From Colletotrichum lupini (lineage: Eukaryota; Ascomycota; Sordariomycetes; Glomerellales; Glomerellaceae), in contig NC_064681.1 of assembly GCF_023278565.1 (NCBI RefSeq), positions 1,488,001-1,552,000 of the forward strand: a stretch of DNA of 64,000 nt, in the 5' to 3' direction. The translations under genes and the position numbers were made by a program. The notes beneath the pieces were generated by a model. It was given only the letters and a program-made list of their open reading frames with translations. It had not been told where the DNA came from and did no database searches. This document shows, piece after piece, positions 35,681 to 49,032 of this stretch (its first letter is position 1; every line of letters starts with the position of its first letter).

Positions 35681-38603
35681 TAATACTCTAAGATTAATTC
35701 TAAAGTCTTCTAATCTCTACTTAACTTACATAATACCGCCCTATAGTTTACTAAGTAAAGTAACTTCTAGTTAGAGCTTATTACGTATATATTATTTTAA
35801 ACGAATACGAAAATATTAATATGCTTTAAAATAAAGATAATTAGCCTTACTAAACTTCGTACTTTTAGTTAATATAGTTAGGGAGCCCTTAATAATTAAG
35901 GTATAAATCTATAAAGTAGCTTAAAAAAGATATGCGTTTAGATTATTACTATTCTAAATAGCGTTTAATAGTTATTAAACTTAGTTTTAGTTAATTAGCT
36001 ATATAAAGTCTTATATAGTTCGTAACGTAAGTTAATAATATAGTTACTATAGCTAACTAAAAATAACGTAAGGGCGACCTTTTTAATAACGAATTTAATA
36101 AGAGTTCTAAATTTATACAAAGTTAATAAAATTAGAACGAATTAGTGGTATATACGTAAATAGAAGTATAATTTAGTTAGAGTGTATATCTATATAGAAT
36201 AGCCTTTAGAACTTAAGTAGTTAGAAATATTTTTATAAACGTAAGTATATTTATATATATTAAGATATATATTACTTACCCGTTAATATACTAATCTATT
36301 TTAATAAAAACGATTTTACTAACTCTTAATCTTAATATTATAAATACTTTTACTAAAGATTTAGTAATTATAGAATATAATTAGATTTTTTACTATTAAA
36401 CGGTATTATAAAAAGTAGTAATAAATACTAAACATAAGAACAGTTTCTTTTCCTCGGTCTAAACGAACTCGTAATAGCATAAATCCCTATTATTAAATAA
36501 CGGTAAATTATTATATAAGTATATTCTAGGACGTATAGGTAGAAACCCTTATATAAAACTATATAATAAACTACGAATAAGTATTAATATTAGCATAGAT
36601 TTTAAATCTAAATAGTAAAAGCTTATTATACGTATTTAAAGACTAAATATAATTTAGTTTAGGAGTTATAAACCTTTTATAATAGTACTTTATTTTACTT
36701 AACCGATTTTAAACTTATTATAAAAAGGGTTTGTAATATATAAGGTATAGTTTATTTTAGCTAATAATATAAGCTTATTAGCGAACTTATATATAAAAAT
36801 ACTTTTTACTATACCCTTTAGTACGGTGAGTAACCTTTAGTATATTAAAAAAGAACTTTTTTAATTATTATTATATAATTGCGAGCTATTCTAATATTTA
36901 TTGTTACTAAAGCTAATTCTATTAACAAAGTGTTAATAATTCTATAGCTATAATTATAAATCTTTTAGACTAGAGTTAAAAAAGGATATTTTTATTATTT
37001 AAGTGTTATTAGAAGAATAATTCTTAGATACGAATTAATAGATCTTTAGAAAAGACCGTACGCTCTTTTCGTTATAAGTTCTATTTTATAAGTTAACGTT
37101 TAAAAGTTCGCTTTATAATTCTAGTATTAAAAACTATGAAAATATATATAATAATTATATTATAGGTCTAATTACTCTTTAACTTTATAATAATTATCGT
37201 TCAATATAGTAAAAGATTAATATGCGGTCGTGCTATTTTAAAAAAGTAGTAATATATAAAATAAGAAATTAAAAAAGAAATTTTAAATAAGGGGTAAATA
37301 TTTATATATAATTATAGCAATATATAGGGGTATCCTTTTACTTACTAAGTCTTATAAGTATATATATAAAAATATAGACGCTTATAGGGATTTATAACAC
37401 TAAAAAGGATAGAAAAGTATATAATAATAATATATAATAAATAAAAGTTTTATAATTTTATTAGAAACGTTAAACTTTAGGGGGAGCCTTTATATAATTA
37501 GTTATAGCTTCTTACGGGCTAAACTAAGCGTATATACTCTAGCTTATAGCTAGTAAGTACCCTACGACTCTATAAGGGCCTTATTACCTAGGTATTAAGC
37601 CTAACCGTACTATATCTTAATATATACTTATATAAACTCCTATACTATACTATATAAAAATATCGAATTAATTACTCTTTACTTAGAGTCTATATAAGTT
37701 AATAACGCTCCTTATAATCCTATATATTATTATATATACCCTCTTCGTTATTTTTAACCTACTTAGCTACTTATTTAAGGGCTTTTATTATTATATAGAG
37801 GTATATAGCGGGGATAGTACCTAAAAACTTAAGTAGAGCGCCGATACGGACTTTACTATAGCCCTTATAGTTATAACTACGCTTAACGACCTTAGTAAGT
37901 ATATTATAAGCTAATATAAACCGTTAGTAAACTATAAATAGATATAAGGTAGTATAAAGTAACGTATAAGTAATAACGGGAGGCGTAACGAGCGTATACT
38001 CGTATATAGTAAATATATAATTATAATTAGAGTAACCCTTACCTATAAAAGCAACGTAATTAGTAAAAATGCTTTTATTAGCCTTATAACGGGCGTACGA
38101 CTTAGTATTAGTCTTAGCGTTACTATATACAGTTATCTAAATAATATTAATAACCTAAGTACGAGTTATAGTAATATCCGGGGGTATATAACGGCTATTT
38201 TTAGTAATCTTAGGGTTAAGCTTAATTTAACGCTAAGATTAGATTATACGGGTTAATATAGTAATATTAGATAGTATAGGGTAATATATACTAATTTATA
38301 TAATACTAAGGTTATAAATCTAATAAAAAGTCTTTAAAAGGGAAGATAAAGAGCCTATAAATAACGTAAGAATCCGTATAATAAGGAAGCTATTATATAG
38401 AGGTATACGTATTAGTAAGGAGGTAAGAGGTTATTTTATAAAATATAAAGTCGTTAGGGTATTATATAGGTTAGTATATGGGGACCGTTAGGAGCTATAT
38501 ACCCTTAATATAGGCCGGAACGCTATATTAAGTACTTATTATCTAGCACGTATAGCTTTAACGAGGTAATGCGGGATATTCTTATAAAGAATATAAAAAG
38601 TGA

Positions 38604-38635
38604 ATATTCATATAGAAGCAAGAATATATGAATAT
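38604..38635. repeat. Small inverted repeat in the AT-rich island
   Basis: Ten-base arms ATATTCATAT and ATATGAATAT separated by 12 bases. At this AT content some hairpins arise by chance. Confidence 0.6.
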
Positions 38636-38789
38636 AGGGGAAATAAGCGTATATAAAAGAGGTTTTTATAGTAAAGAGAGTAATATAGTTAAATTACTAT
38701 ATGAGAAGTTGCTTGCTTAACGAAAGGTCTAGGTAGGCAAATACACGCCTATATATAGGCATAAAAACCTCCTACTAGAATATTCCATT

Positions 38790-38818
38790 GCTTATTAATT
38801 ATGATATAATTAATAAGC
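38790..38818. repeat. 13-bp-arm perfect palindrome in the AT-rich island
   Basis: Arms GCTTATTAATTAT and ATAATTAATAAGC around a GAT spacer, a perfect 29-bp hairpin. It lies in a 300-bp stretch (about 38,700-39,000) that is less mutated than its surroundings and may be the remnant of another inserted element. Confidence 0.8.
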
Positions 38819-39719
38819 GTATACGTAAGTGAATGCGTAATCGTAGTACGTAATTCCGCCTCGAGTAAATTCCAGATTATTCAGTTACCTTCCAGTACTT
38901 TCCATTGCTCACGTAAGCTTATATAAGCAGTATTGCTTACATAATCAATACCTATAATAATCTACAGAAATCGTAGATTAATATGGTATATAGTTTGCTT
39001 ACGTAATATTGATAATAAGGCGAATAATAAGGTAAACAAAGTTACCTTCGTAACATATTATAAGTATTATATAGCGTACGCGATTATTAAAAAAGGGAGT
39101 GTCCTATATAAAATTATTAGTATATATACGTAAATAGTTAATATTAAAAAAAAAAAGTAAATAAAAAGAATTAAATTATAAATAAGTATATATACGTAAT
39201 TATATTTATAATTACGCATATATTAGCTGAAGAAAAAGTATAATTACTAATTAGTAAAAATTGTACTAGTAATTGCGTATAAAATTACCTAATTATACTT
39301 AATTAATATTTTTAATTAGTAAATTGCGAATATTATACTTATAATTACGTATATAATTGGGTAATAGTAATAAAAGTAAAGTAAAAAAGGGTATAAAGTG
39401 TAATAAGGCAAAATATAATTACTAATAAGTAACTATAAGGGCGTAGGCGGATTATTTACTTTACTTAAGGAATATTAGGTTAGTTAAGAGGAAAGGGAAA
39501 TTAATTAATAATAGAAATTAGTAAGGAGAATATGCCCCCTAGCTACCCTACTTTTGCTAAGCGGCATAACCGCCCTTATATAACTACTACTACCTATAGT
39601 TATAAGTAATTCTTTATAATAATATACGGGATTTATTATAATATTTATTTATATATATAAGAAAGTCGCGCTATTAATGCCTAAAATTTACGGTAGCCGT
39701 AGGTCTATTAGAAAGAACG

Positions 39720-39753
39720 GTTTTGGCGGAGTGCCTCTTGCAGTCTGCCGTAG
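39720..39753 (-). repeat. Right terminal inverted repeat
   Basis: 34 bp ending GTCTGCCGTAG, the reverse complement of the left repeat with one mismatch. Followed outside by TAC. Immediately inside it is a TACGG-TAG-CCGTA mini-hairpin. Confidence 0.9.
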
Positions 39754-42700
39754 TACCTCTCTAGAACCCATGGGGCGTGTGGCCCAGGGCTCGTCCCGTT
39801 CCCCCCCAGGTTGGGGTTGGAGTGGAGGACGGGGGAACTCCACTTGCCTAAAACGGCCGCTGGGGCACAGGAAAACGAATCCTCATCGGCCAATGATGAG
39901 AGGCCGCCGAGAGATGGACCCAAAGTAGACCAGAGGTTGCGGCAACGTAGTACGGTAGAGGGACACGGAGAATGGTGCCTAGACAGACCTAGGTAGGCCT
40001 TTGCTCTCTCTCTCTCTGTCTATTCTGCTTCTGGCTGGCCCGCTGTTGGAGCGACTGCGTTGCGAAAAGCGTTGACTTGGCCTGGCTGCTTGCCTTGGTC
40101 GATCCATCGGTCGGCCGGTGGTAAGTGGGCGTGGGCTCCGGGCGTCCGAGCTTGTGAAATGTACATCCCACTGCCTTGGGAACTCGTTCGTCGTCTAAAT
40201 GGTTTCTAGACCACGGGCCGTCGTCCGCGGAAGAGGGTCGGACGGGGGTCTTCCAACCACAAACAGCACACACGCAGGGAGAATGTTGAGGGAACTAGTT
40301 TTCGAGCTTCCTACCTAGCATTGGTAGGAGAGAGAGAGCTGGGTGAGGGTGGTGTGCTTTTTGCCATCGGGGTTGCTGTCGACCACACATTACGTGCTGA
40401 GTACTCCCTCCAGGGGGGCGTAGGACAGACATACTTGTGCCTCGCCCAATGTGAGGTACCTCACATGAAAACCTGAAGAAACGTGGGGTCAGCAAAACCT
40501 CGGTGCGAAGAATCAGCTCTGGAATCCGTGGTAATCTTTTATCCCCGTCCTCCATGGCGACCAACGGCACGCACAACATTCCCCCGGAGCCCTGTTGCCC
40601 TTCCAGTGAATCCAGTCAAGCAAACAAAAGCGCGCAAGCCACCGAGGCTTGCTGCTTTCTCATCAGTGTGTGTTCGGCTCTACCTCAGGTATCATCCCGC
40701 CGGACACGCCACTAATGTTCGCCACAGTAGGCATGCAGAGAGCAAAAATTCCGTTTTCAACCCTTGTCAGATGTAAATTGTTCCAACTATTTTGGTTTCC
40801 TTGATTTTGTTGCTGCGCCTCGATCGTGTACCTATTTGCTAATGCCAATCTGTTTCTTGTAAAGAAAAGCAAAAGACGCGCATCAAAAGACAACAAACCC
40901 GGATGAGCTTTACCTTGTGGGTTTTGGACTTGTTTTCCCAGGCAAATAAGGTGATAGCTTGAAAGCTCTTCAGAAGCCACGCGTTTTCAAGGTTCCTTAG
41001 GTACTCGGGCAACATGGGACCGAGAAGGGCCTTTTATCTAATTCAGTTTCCCATTCCCCTTCTTTCTCGACGATAACCTTGATAATGATGTCTTATCTCC
41101 CTTCCCCAACCCCTCTATCGCAGGCGTGCACGTCCAAAAAGAAGCCCTTGCACCAAGGAAAAACAAAAATTATATGATGCCATCATCCCTGCCTTCCAGT
41201 CCGGGGCGAAGGATTTCCAGGGATCGCAATCACAAGTCTATGTGTATCCGTAATTCTGCCCTGAACTTGGTACCGGTATTCGTGCCCCGTACCGACAGAG
41301 TCCGAAAAAAAAAGCCAAGAGAGATCATCGCCGTTCGAATACGTCAATCTGCAAGCGCAGCATCATTGGGGACAGGAACGGCAAAACGTCGCTTTAGGTA
41401 CCAATTCAACAGTCCACTTCTTGAGACTTTCCTCAACGATTACCTCAGTCAAGTCAACAGGGGCGTTATCGAAACCCCGCGAATGATAGGGAAAATATGG
41501 AGCCTGTCCGGGCGGCGGGAGGGGAAGGGAATGGATGCGCCCGTCGCTTTCCTTTCTCTAGGAGCATCCATCCCAAGCAGACATCCTTGTCTCTATCTGC
41601 TCTCCCGGCTTCTATCCGCGCATGTCTCTCTACATAAGATGCCAAGGTGTAGGTAGTTATCTAACCGCACTTCAGGTCTAGGCTGTCTCTCTTCCTCGGC
41701 TCCCTGTGAGGGAATAAGGGTTGTGAACATGCCATTGACAGCCACGATTGCTTTTTGGACCCGTGCCAGCTTTCTATGACACTGCATGGCAACCATGCGA
41801 AAGGGTTTGAGGGGAAATTTGCATGTTTGTGATAAATGTTCCATCTTCTACTTCACCCCAGGACCCTAGCTAGAAGCTATCATGACTAGACAATTCAGTA
41901 GCTTTGGATGGGGCATAGGTAGTTAGAGGGTTCCAAGAGATATATCTGCGATTGATTATACTCTTCTGTGTCTCTATTGAAGGTTCTGAATGCTCTTGCG
42001 TCCTACGACCAACTTGTCATCTGTGATATCTCAGTTATGCTACATGGATTTTTTAAAGATGATAAGATCTACCAAGACTATAAACGACTTTAGTTTCAAC
42101 GCATCTTGCATTCACCACAAATGGGGTTCTTCCTTTACCCAACCCATAATCTTCCCTATGAGCATATTGATTTCCCCTTCAATTGTGTGTACATATCTCT
42201 ACCCAAATAGTACGAGGCTAAAGTGAGAAGAATTGGGGTTAGAAGGCCAAATCCACCTAGGGTTCATACCTATCGTCGTCTATTCTATCCCATCACCTGT
42301 GCGTTGTCCCTCTCTTCACTTTGACAATACATCACCTCTCAACACACGCTATCACCTCTCCAACTATCGCTTCTAACCAGAATTCGTTTGCATCGATAGC
42401 CTGACACTTGACGCGCGTACACTCTGCCCACTTATTAAGCGGCTCTTCGGATACCAAGGGTCGAGTTTCTCTAGAACGATGCTTACACGGGAACGACGGA
42501 CATCGGCTTACGAGAGAAGTCATGGCGTCGGGAGGCTAAGCCCTTTCCTCCCTCCTTAAGACTCATTAATGGCACTGACGACAGCCATGCTACTAATACG
42601 CATTCGCGGTTCACGATACTGTCCTCGTCCTCCACTCCCCTTCTCCACCCTAACCATCCAGATCACGCAGCTTGGAACCGAGCGTCACATCAGCAGAATA

Positions 42701-43037
42701 GGAAACAACTCCAAAGGATAAGAGTATGGTTTGTGTGGTCATCAATCCCGTAAAGCCTCTATTTTTTGTCACAATAAAAACTTTTGACTACCTTGACCCG
42801 CAGGGCCGCAACGCCTGTCCCTCTAGCAGCAAGCAGCCCGAGCCATCGTACCCGGATCCCGTAGGATATCCGGGGGTAAACCAAGAAAAGAAACACGGAA
42901 AAACACACGCGGCATTATAGGTATAAGCGTGGAGAATTTTGCAAAGCGTCGTCCTGAGATGTTGGGATTTGGTGGTGGTGGTGATGTACGTGGAAATCGC
43001 GCAGGTAACGGTGATTTGGGCCCCGGATGGTGCCATC
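39754..43037. other. Intergenic region right of the AT-rich island
   Basis: 3.3 kb of normal composition with a short CT-dinucleotide run near 40,002-40,017 and one AGGTACCT palindrome at 40454. Open frames on both strands reach 176 codons but carry no recognisable domain. No RNA gene was seen. The last part is the 3' flank of the GATA-factor gene. Confidence 0.4.
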
Positions 43038-45136
43038 TCAGTTCGCGGCGGCGGATTGAGGAGTCGAGACTTCGGATTCTCCACCACCACCACCGTCACC
43101 GCCTCCTCCGCTCGTGGCCGCAGCAACGGCTGGATTGGCAACCACTTCGGCAATCCTAGGCTTTTTTGCTGCGCGGCCAGAGTCAGAAAGGTCCAGGGCA
43201 TCTCTGGCCTCCTTCAGCTCCAGCTCCATCTCGTCAAGACGTCGCTTGAGGTTGTTTTCTCTGCGATGGCTCTCGTCCAATTGCTTCTTGCTGCTCTCAA
43301 GCTGAGCCCGCAGCTGAGCTTCTGCTTTGCCGCTGATTTCCTGCCCTCTTCTTGCGCTCGCTTCATCTTGCTCCATTTGGCTGAGTCGACCACGGAAAAG
43401 TTCGTTGATCAGCTCTAGCTCGCTAACCCGGGTTTTGAGGGCAGAATTTGCGGCAATGAGCTGCTCATGTGTTTGCGGGACATCGAGGTGTCGGTCGCCA
43501 TTCAGGGGGGAGCCCGAGCGGTTGTCCGACCCAGAGACGTTGAAGCCCTGCAGTCCAGCCTGAAGTTGCGCATCGTCCATGCCCTGGAAGACCGGGAGGC
43601 TAGGGTTGTATAGAGAAGGGGTTGCGGTACGAGAAACGGGAGAGTCAGAGCCGTCCGGATTGCCGTTTGACTTTTGCGACTGTCTGCGCTGGTTCTGCCC
43701 ATGGATGTCGAGGCCGTTCGGATCGTTTGCGCCAAACTGGTGGGCTTGTTGTTGCTGCTGCTGTTGCTAGTCGCATTATTAGCCACAGTTGGGAAATGTC
43801 AACGGATCATGTACCTTTTTCTTAGATGCAAGATCAGGGCGCATCGTCTTCACGCGGTTTCGGCTCTTGATCACGTCGGTCTTGAGCGAGATCGGACGCG
43901 GACGACCCTAATACCGTATTAGCTCGTCTTTCTATGAAAAGGATGCGATACACTCACATGCAACTTGAGGAACAGTCCGCATGCATTGCAGAGGACTGAT
44001 CCATACTCATCGCGCCGCCACAAGGGCGTGGTTGAGGTCTGGCAGTTTTGGCATGTTGGCTGCGTAGATTCGTTAGCTTGGGTGGCCATCATGATGCGCA
44101 ACGCCAGCGAAATGGTCGCAAAAGATTCCGTCAAGGAGTTCCAAGTGCGTGCTCCAAAAGAAATGCGAAAAAATATGACCGTTTGCTTGTTTGTGGTGCT
44201 TGACGGGGTGAAGCGCGCGATGAGAGTTGGGACTCTGGTCTTGGTGTTGACGACTATCGCTGCATGGGAACAAGAAAACTTATCTGTGGAGCAAAGATAA
44301 GACAGGGAAGGAACGACCGCGCCCAGTTGCAGCCCCACACCTGCCTTGCAGGGTTCATTGGTTCTTAGATAACAGCAATACCTGAACGGTAATTGCGATA
44401 ACACTAACGCAGGAGATGGGGGAGTTTTTTTTGGGGTTCGGGATTGGACTCGATGATAAGATACCCGCGATGGTCTCCGTACAAGGTGGGATAAGGTAAG
44501 GTAAATACAGACATACCGTGGTGGATCCTCCGCCAGAAGCGTAAGTCGGCGTCGGCACGGGAGCTGGCGCGGGCGCGGGCGCCTGAGTCGGTGTGGAGGC
44601 GGCAACGGGAGCGGGCGCGGGAATCGCTTCTCTGTGGATCAAAGTCAGCACATGAAGCTCTCGTCACTTTTGTGTTCACATCTTCTTCCATCCCATCTCG
44701 ACTGTTTCTTCCACCCCTGAAACCAGACTGTGGACTAGCCAATGATATAGCAGCAGAGGGAGATCTGTCGATGGAGCGCAATGGCTGCATCGCCTTCTTT
44801 GTCGCCGAAATGGCTTCAAGGTTATACGGCGAGCGCGGGAGTAGCGCAAGTGAATCGTGGCCATCAAGCTGATCGTCCGTCATGTCCCTCTGCGAATTCT
44901 TCGTCTCTTCTCCTGACACCAAGCATACTCACGTACCGCATCTGAGGCGAGCTCGTCGCAGAGTTGTTGGCCTGGGCAAGCGCCGAGATGCCTGGCAACT
45001 GAGGAACCGTGGAGGCCGCGGCTATAACTGCGGCTGCGGAAGCGGATTCCGAAGTCGACGTGGAACTGGGCCGCGAGATTGTCTCGAGGTTCGTTTGTGG
45101 CAACGCAAGGGTAGCCAGAGCCGTGGCTTCCTCCAT
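43038..45136 (-). CDS. areB: GATA transcription factor of the AreB/ASD4 (Dal80-Gzf3) type
   Basis: Exons read on minus: 45136-44933, 44889 to about 44650-44760 (junction unresolved), an exon ending at 44517, 44059-43958, 43907-43815 and 43766-43038. The GATA finger has the form CQNC-x17-CNAC with [12 protein letters not shown], continuing into [18 protein letters not shown] after an intron at LKLH. A poly-Gln tract opens the last exon, and a coiled coil follows (LITE-like heptads: [20 protein letters not shown] onward, then [15 protein letters not shown]). A finger near the middle plus a C-terminal zipper is the AreB/ASD4 layout; these repress or tune nitrogen-regulated genes. The first in-frame ATG is 45136; the frame is open further 5' without an ATG. 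The Pro/Ala-rich linker exon is in another frame than exon 2, so one intron between them is needed but its sites are not clear. Confidence 0.8.
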
Positions 45137-46640
45137 GACGTCTCGAAAGGAGGGAAGATCGTGATCGTGCTCGTGCTCTGTAATGTTGTCCAATGCCGGA
45201 GCAGGCGCAGAAGGCTCTCGAACGGCAGCCAGGATGGCGGTTGCAGCGAAATCGTCGCGGACGGGAGGACTATGTCGAAGGAGGGAGGACTATGTCGAAG
45301 GAGGGAGGCTATCGAATGCCGCTTCGCGATCGCAAGGCGCGCGTGTCGTGCAGTCGCAAGTTTTTCGCAAGAGAGACCCACGTACAGAGCTCAAAAAAGT
45401 GGCTTGCGAGGAGGATTCAGGTCGAGGCGCGAAGTCGAGGTTGCGAAACGTGTATGTTTGTGTGTAGTCAGGCCTTGGGTGGTAGATGGCAGGTGCAAAT
45501 ACGCAGGAGTGCGAAAAAAAAATTGTTCAGCGGGAAGACGCGCTGGAGGCGACTCAGAAAGGAGCAAATGGTTGAGTTGGAGGGGGGAGACAGGTACGTT
45601 CCCTAGGACAGAATTGCGGGGAGGAAACTAAGGTTACAAGGTAAAGCTACAGCCAGGTCTCAGACATTACGAAGGCACGTTGGACACAAAAGCTGGTTGA
45701 CTTTTGGAATAGGGGAGAATAGATGGAATGGCGAACGGATTGATTTCATCCCGCATCCCCTTAATCGATCAGGATGGAGGGCCAATTTACTGGGGATGGA
45801 CGGGACGCGATAGCTGTCAACTGAGCCTATCGGCGATACTGATTACCCAACTGGTCGTCCCACTGGACCGTATTACGGAAGCCACGATGTGATTGGATCG
45901 GCTACCCCATTCAGCCTTACAGCACGCGCTGCGCTGGTGTGTCAGGATCTTGAAGTTTTCTCTCACTGATCATCAGAAAGAGGAGGTAAGACTTGGGGTG
46001 GTCGCAACGGCCCCAGTACCCGCACGCATAAGCGCTGAAAGAAGGTTCGCTGTTATCTGATATGAAGATCTCACGGCGACGCCGACTCGTAAGGTACCTT
46101 AGGGTGGTACGGATACGCTTTGCAGATTCCCGATTCGGAGCGCCGGTGAGAAAACCTCGAAAACTTGGACACATACGTGCAATCGATCACTCTGCTCGGA
46201 TAAATCTGTCATTCAGAGTGACATGCCAAAACAGTCCTCACCAGAATCCTAACGCTATCCAGTTGTGGCTCTCACGCAGATCTAAGGATTCGCAATTAAA
46301 CAGCAACTTTGAAAGCAGTAACCCTTGACTGATTAGAAACGTCGTTCCAATGCGCATTCCCGGAATACACCAAACTCGCATTTGCATTCAAATCGCATGA
46401 TTTGTCAAGGTTAAAACCACTAGATTGATACCGTTACTGGTCTCCCACAATGTGAACTGGGCCGACTTCACCTTGAAGATGCCGGATGGGCCCATAAAAA
46501 CCGGTGTACCCCACGTGCCGTCTCCAGCGTTATCGATAAGAAAAAGTTCGCCGCAGCCACCAGTAAGTAACTACGAAACTTTTCTCGTATACAATTCGGC
46601 GTCAATTCCATTGTCTTGCAAACACGCGACAACCGATAAG
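45137..46640. promoter_or_regulatory. Divergent promoter region of the GATA gene and KRR1
   Basis: 1.5 kb between divergent starts. It contains the 20-bp tandem duplication at 45265 close to the GATA start and an AGGTACCT palindrome at 46092. An open frame of more than 200 codons on plus at 44882-45631 is antisense to the GATA 5' end and is not considered real. Confidence 0.45.
45265..45308 (+). repeat. 20-bp tandem duplication
   Basis: The unit GAGGACTATGTCGAAGGAGG occurs twice without change (45265-45284 and 45285-45304), then four more bases of a third copy. It lies 130 bp upstream of the chosen GATA-factor start, probably in its 5' UTR. Confidence 0.95.
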
Positions 46641-47695
<1,055 letters not shown>

Positions 47696-48169
47696 GGGGT
47701 AAAGAGGATCTGAGATGTGGAGGAAGCGGAAGAAATTGTGTAGTCTGGGGCAGGTGTCTGTTGTATCTTTGCAGAAAAGGGGTCGCCACGTACGTAGGTG
47801 AGGTGTTAGCTCACTCAAGATACCCTTCCATTCAAGAGTTCAAGAGTCTTCTGACATGTCGGCGATCTCCTCAAACTTCGCCGCCTGAAGGGTTGTAAAT
47901 CAAAAGCGAAATGTCAATATAGGGGAAAAGTTCACGATATGTAATGCAATTAACTTGAGAAACCGAGGCGGTGTTCACTACCTAAGCTAGGTGGCCTAAA
48001 CTTTTCTTAATCTCCAACCTTTGTGTGTCTCCAGGCAAGTTCTGTTTCTTTAGAGCCAATCTTTGCTCATTCCTCCCATTGCTGAGGGCGTGTGATCGAG
48101 GTATCGGTCGTGCAGAGGAACAAACTCCAGCATTCGACTGCCCCTTGAGACATCTGAACCGATCTAGCC
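47696..48169. other. Convergent intergenic region
   Basis: 474 bp between the 3' ends of KRR1 and the secreted-protein gene. Nothing recognisable beyond UTR sequence. Confidence 0.4.
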
Positions 48170-49032
48170 TCACTTTTTCGGCTTCATCGAGCAATCAAAG
48201 GTACGATGATAGTAGTAGCTAGCCGGGAAAGGGCCACCCTCCGGCGATTCGGGATAGTAAATCTCCCATCCTGGGGCGTAGCTGTTGTAGTATTTGCCAC
48301 CGTACCTAGAGTAGACTGTATTAGTCCTCATTCAACAAGAAGCGATATAAAGTTTTGAGAGGATGATACTTACGCCATGTGAGGCCAGCGGTCCTTGTGG
48401 GCAAAGAAGAGAGTGACGTAGGGAAGGGGACTGCAAATTGGCTGCCAGTCGCCCCATTGGAAAGGCACGTTCTCTCCGAAAAGCTGGCAGGCGTTGTTGA
48501 AGACCCAGCCGCGGCTAGGCCACTGCCTCCAGCCCGGCCAGTCGGCCTGGCACCAGATACCGAGCTGGCAGTCGCCGACAATCGGGCTTGGAGTACACCA
48601 GTTTTGCGGGTCAGGGGGTTCCTTCTCGAGGTCGTAGTTTTCGCCGCATCTCGGGACTCGCTTGCCGATGCTAGAGAGAGATTCGTCGTGCTGCTCAGGG
48701 TTGTACTCGATGGTCTCGCGCTTGCGGTCGAGGCCGGCGGTCTTGACGAGGTGGGCCCAGATCTCTTTGTTGACGGGGATGACCTTGTGGCCGTGCTTGA
48801 GGGCCTCCTCTTCGGTGATATTGAGGGGATTGTCGTGGGGGAAGTCTCTGGGAGCAAGGTGAGGGCCAATGGAGAAGTTACGCTTGGAAAGACCGTTGCT
48901 GAAGGTGGCTTCAGTGGGAGTCTCAGCGGTGTTGAGGTTTGCAATTCCACCTGTAGCGGCCACGACATTGATGCCTGAAAAGAACATCAAGGCCAGCGCC
49001 GTGACAACGAACATAGCTTTATGCCACATCAT
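48170..49032 (-). CDS. Secreted cysteine-rich protein with dibasic processing sites
   Basis: Two exons, 49032-48374 and 48305-48170, giving 264 aa. The N-terminus has a classic signal peptide: a charged start, the hydrophobic core FVVTALALMFFSGINVVAA, then AT. Dibasic KR sites follow at LSKRN, DRKRE and SIGKRV, suggesting Kex2-type cleavage and a propeptide of about 130 residues. The remaining C-terminal domain carries seven Cys (in RCGENYD, NWCTPS, GDCQLGIWC, NACQLF, PICSPL, FDCSMK), many Trp, and a Tyr-rich tail (YGGKYYNSYAPGWEIYY). No enzymatic motif was recognised. A secreted effector or cell-wall protein is possible; this is inference from the layout. The second in-frame ATG at 49029 is an equal start candidate. 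Confidence 0.75.

Larger units (their letters stand above)
34078..39753. mobile_element. RIP-degraded transposable element bounded by inverted repeats
   Basis: A 5.7-kb block that is abruptly AT-rich, full of TA steps and stops in every frame. CA/TG dinucleotides are strikingly scarce while CG persists, which is the pattern left by repeat-induced point mutation. It is bounded by a 34-bp inverted repeat (34078-34111 and 39720-39753, one mismatch of the C-to-T type). The trinucleotide TAC stands directly outside both ends (34075-34077 and 39754-39756), a candidate 3-bp target duplication. Ends plus TSD argue for a DNA transposon or a nested cluster led by one; the superfamily cannot be named because no transposase remains readable. 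Composition is not uniform: about 37,480-38,580 is less AT-rich. Confidence 0.75.

Noticed and set aside
34078..39753. AT-rich island as a mitochondrial DNA insertion or centromere
   Set aside because: CA/TG depletion with CG retained, terminal inverted repeats and a target duplication fit a RIP-mutated transposon. No mitochondrial gene is readable, and it is too short for a typical centromere.
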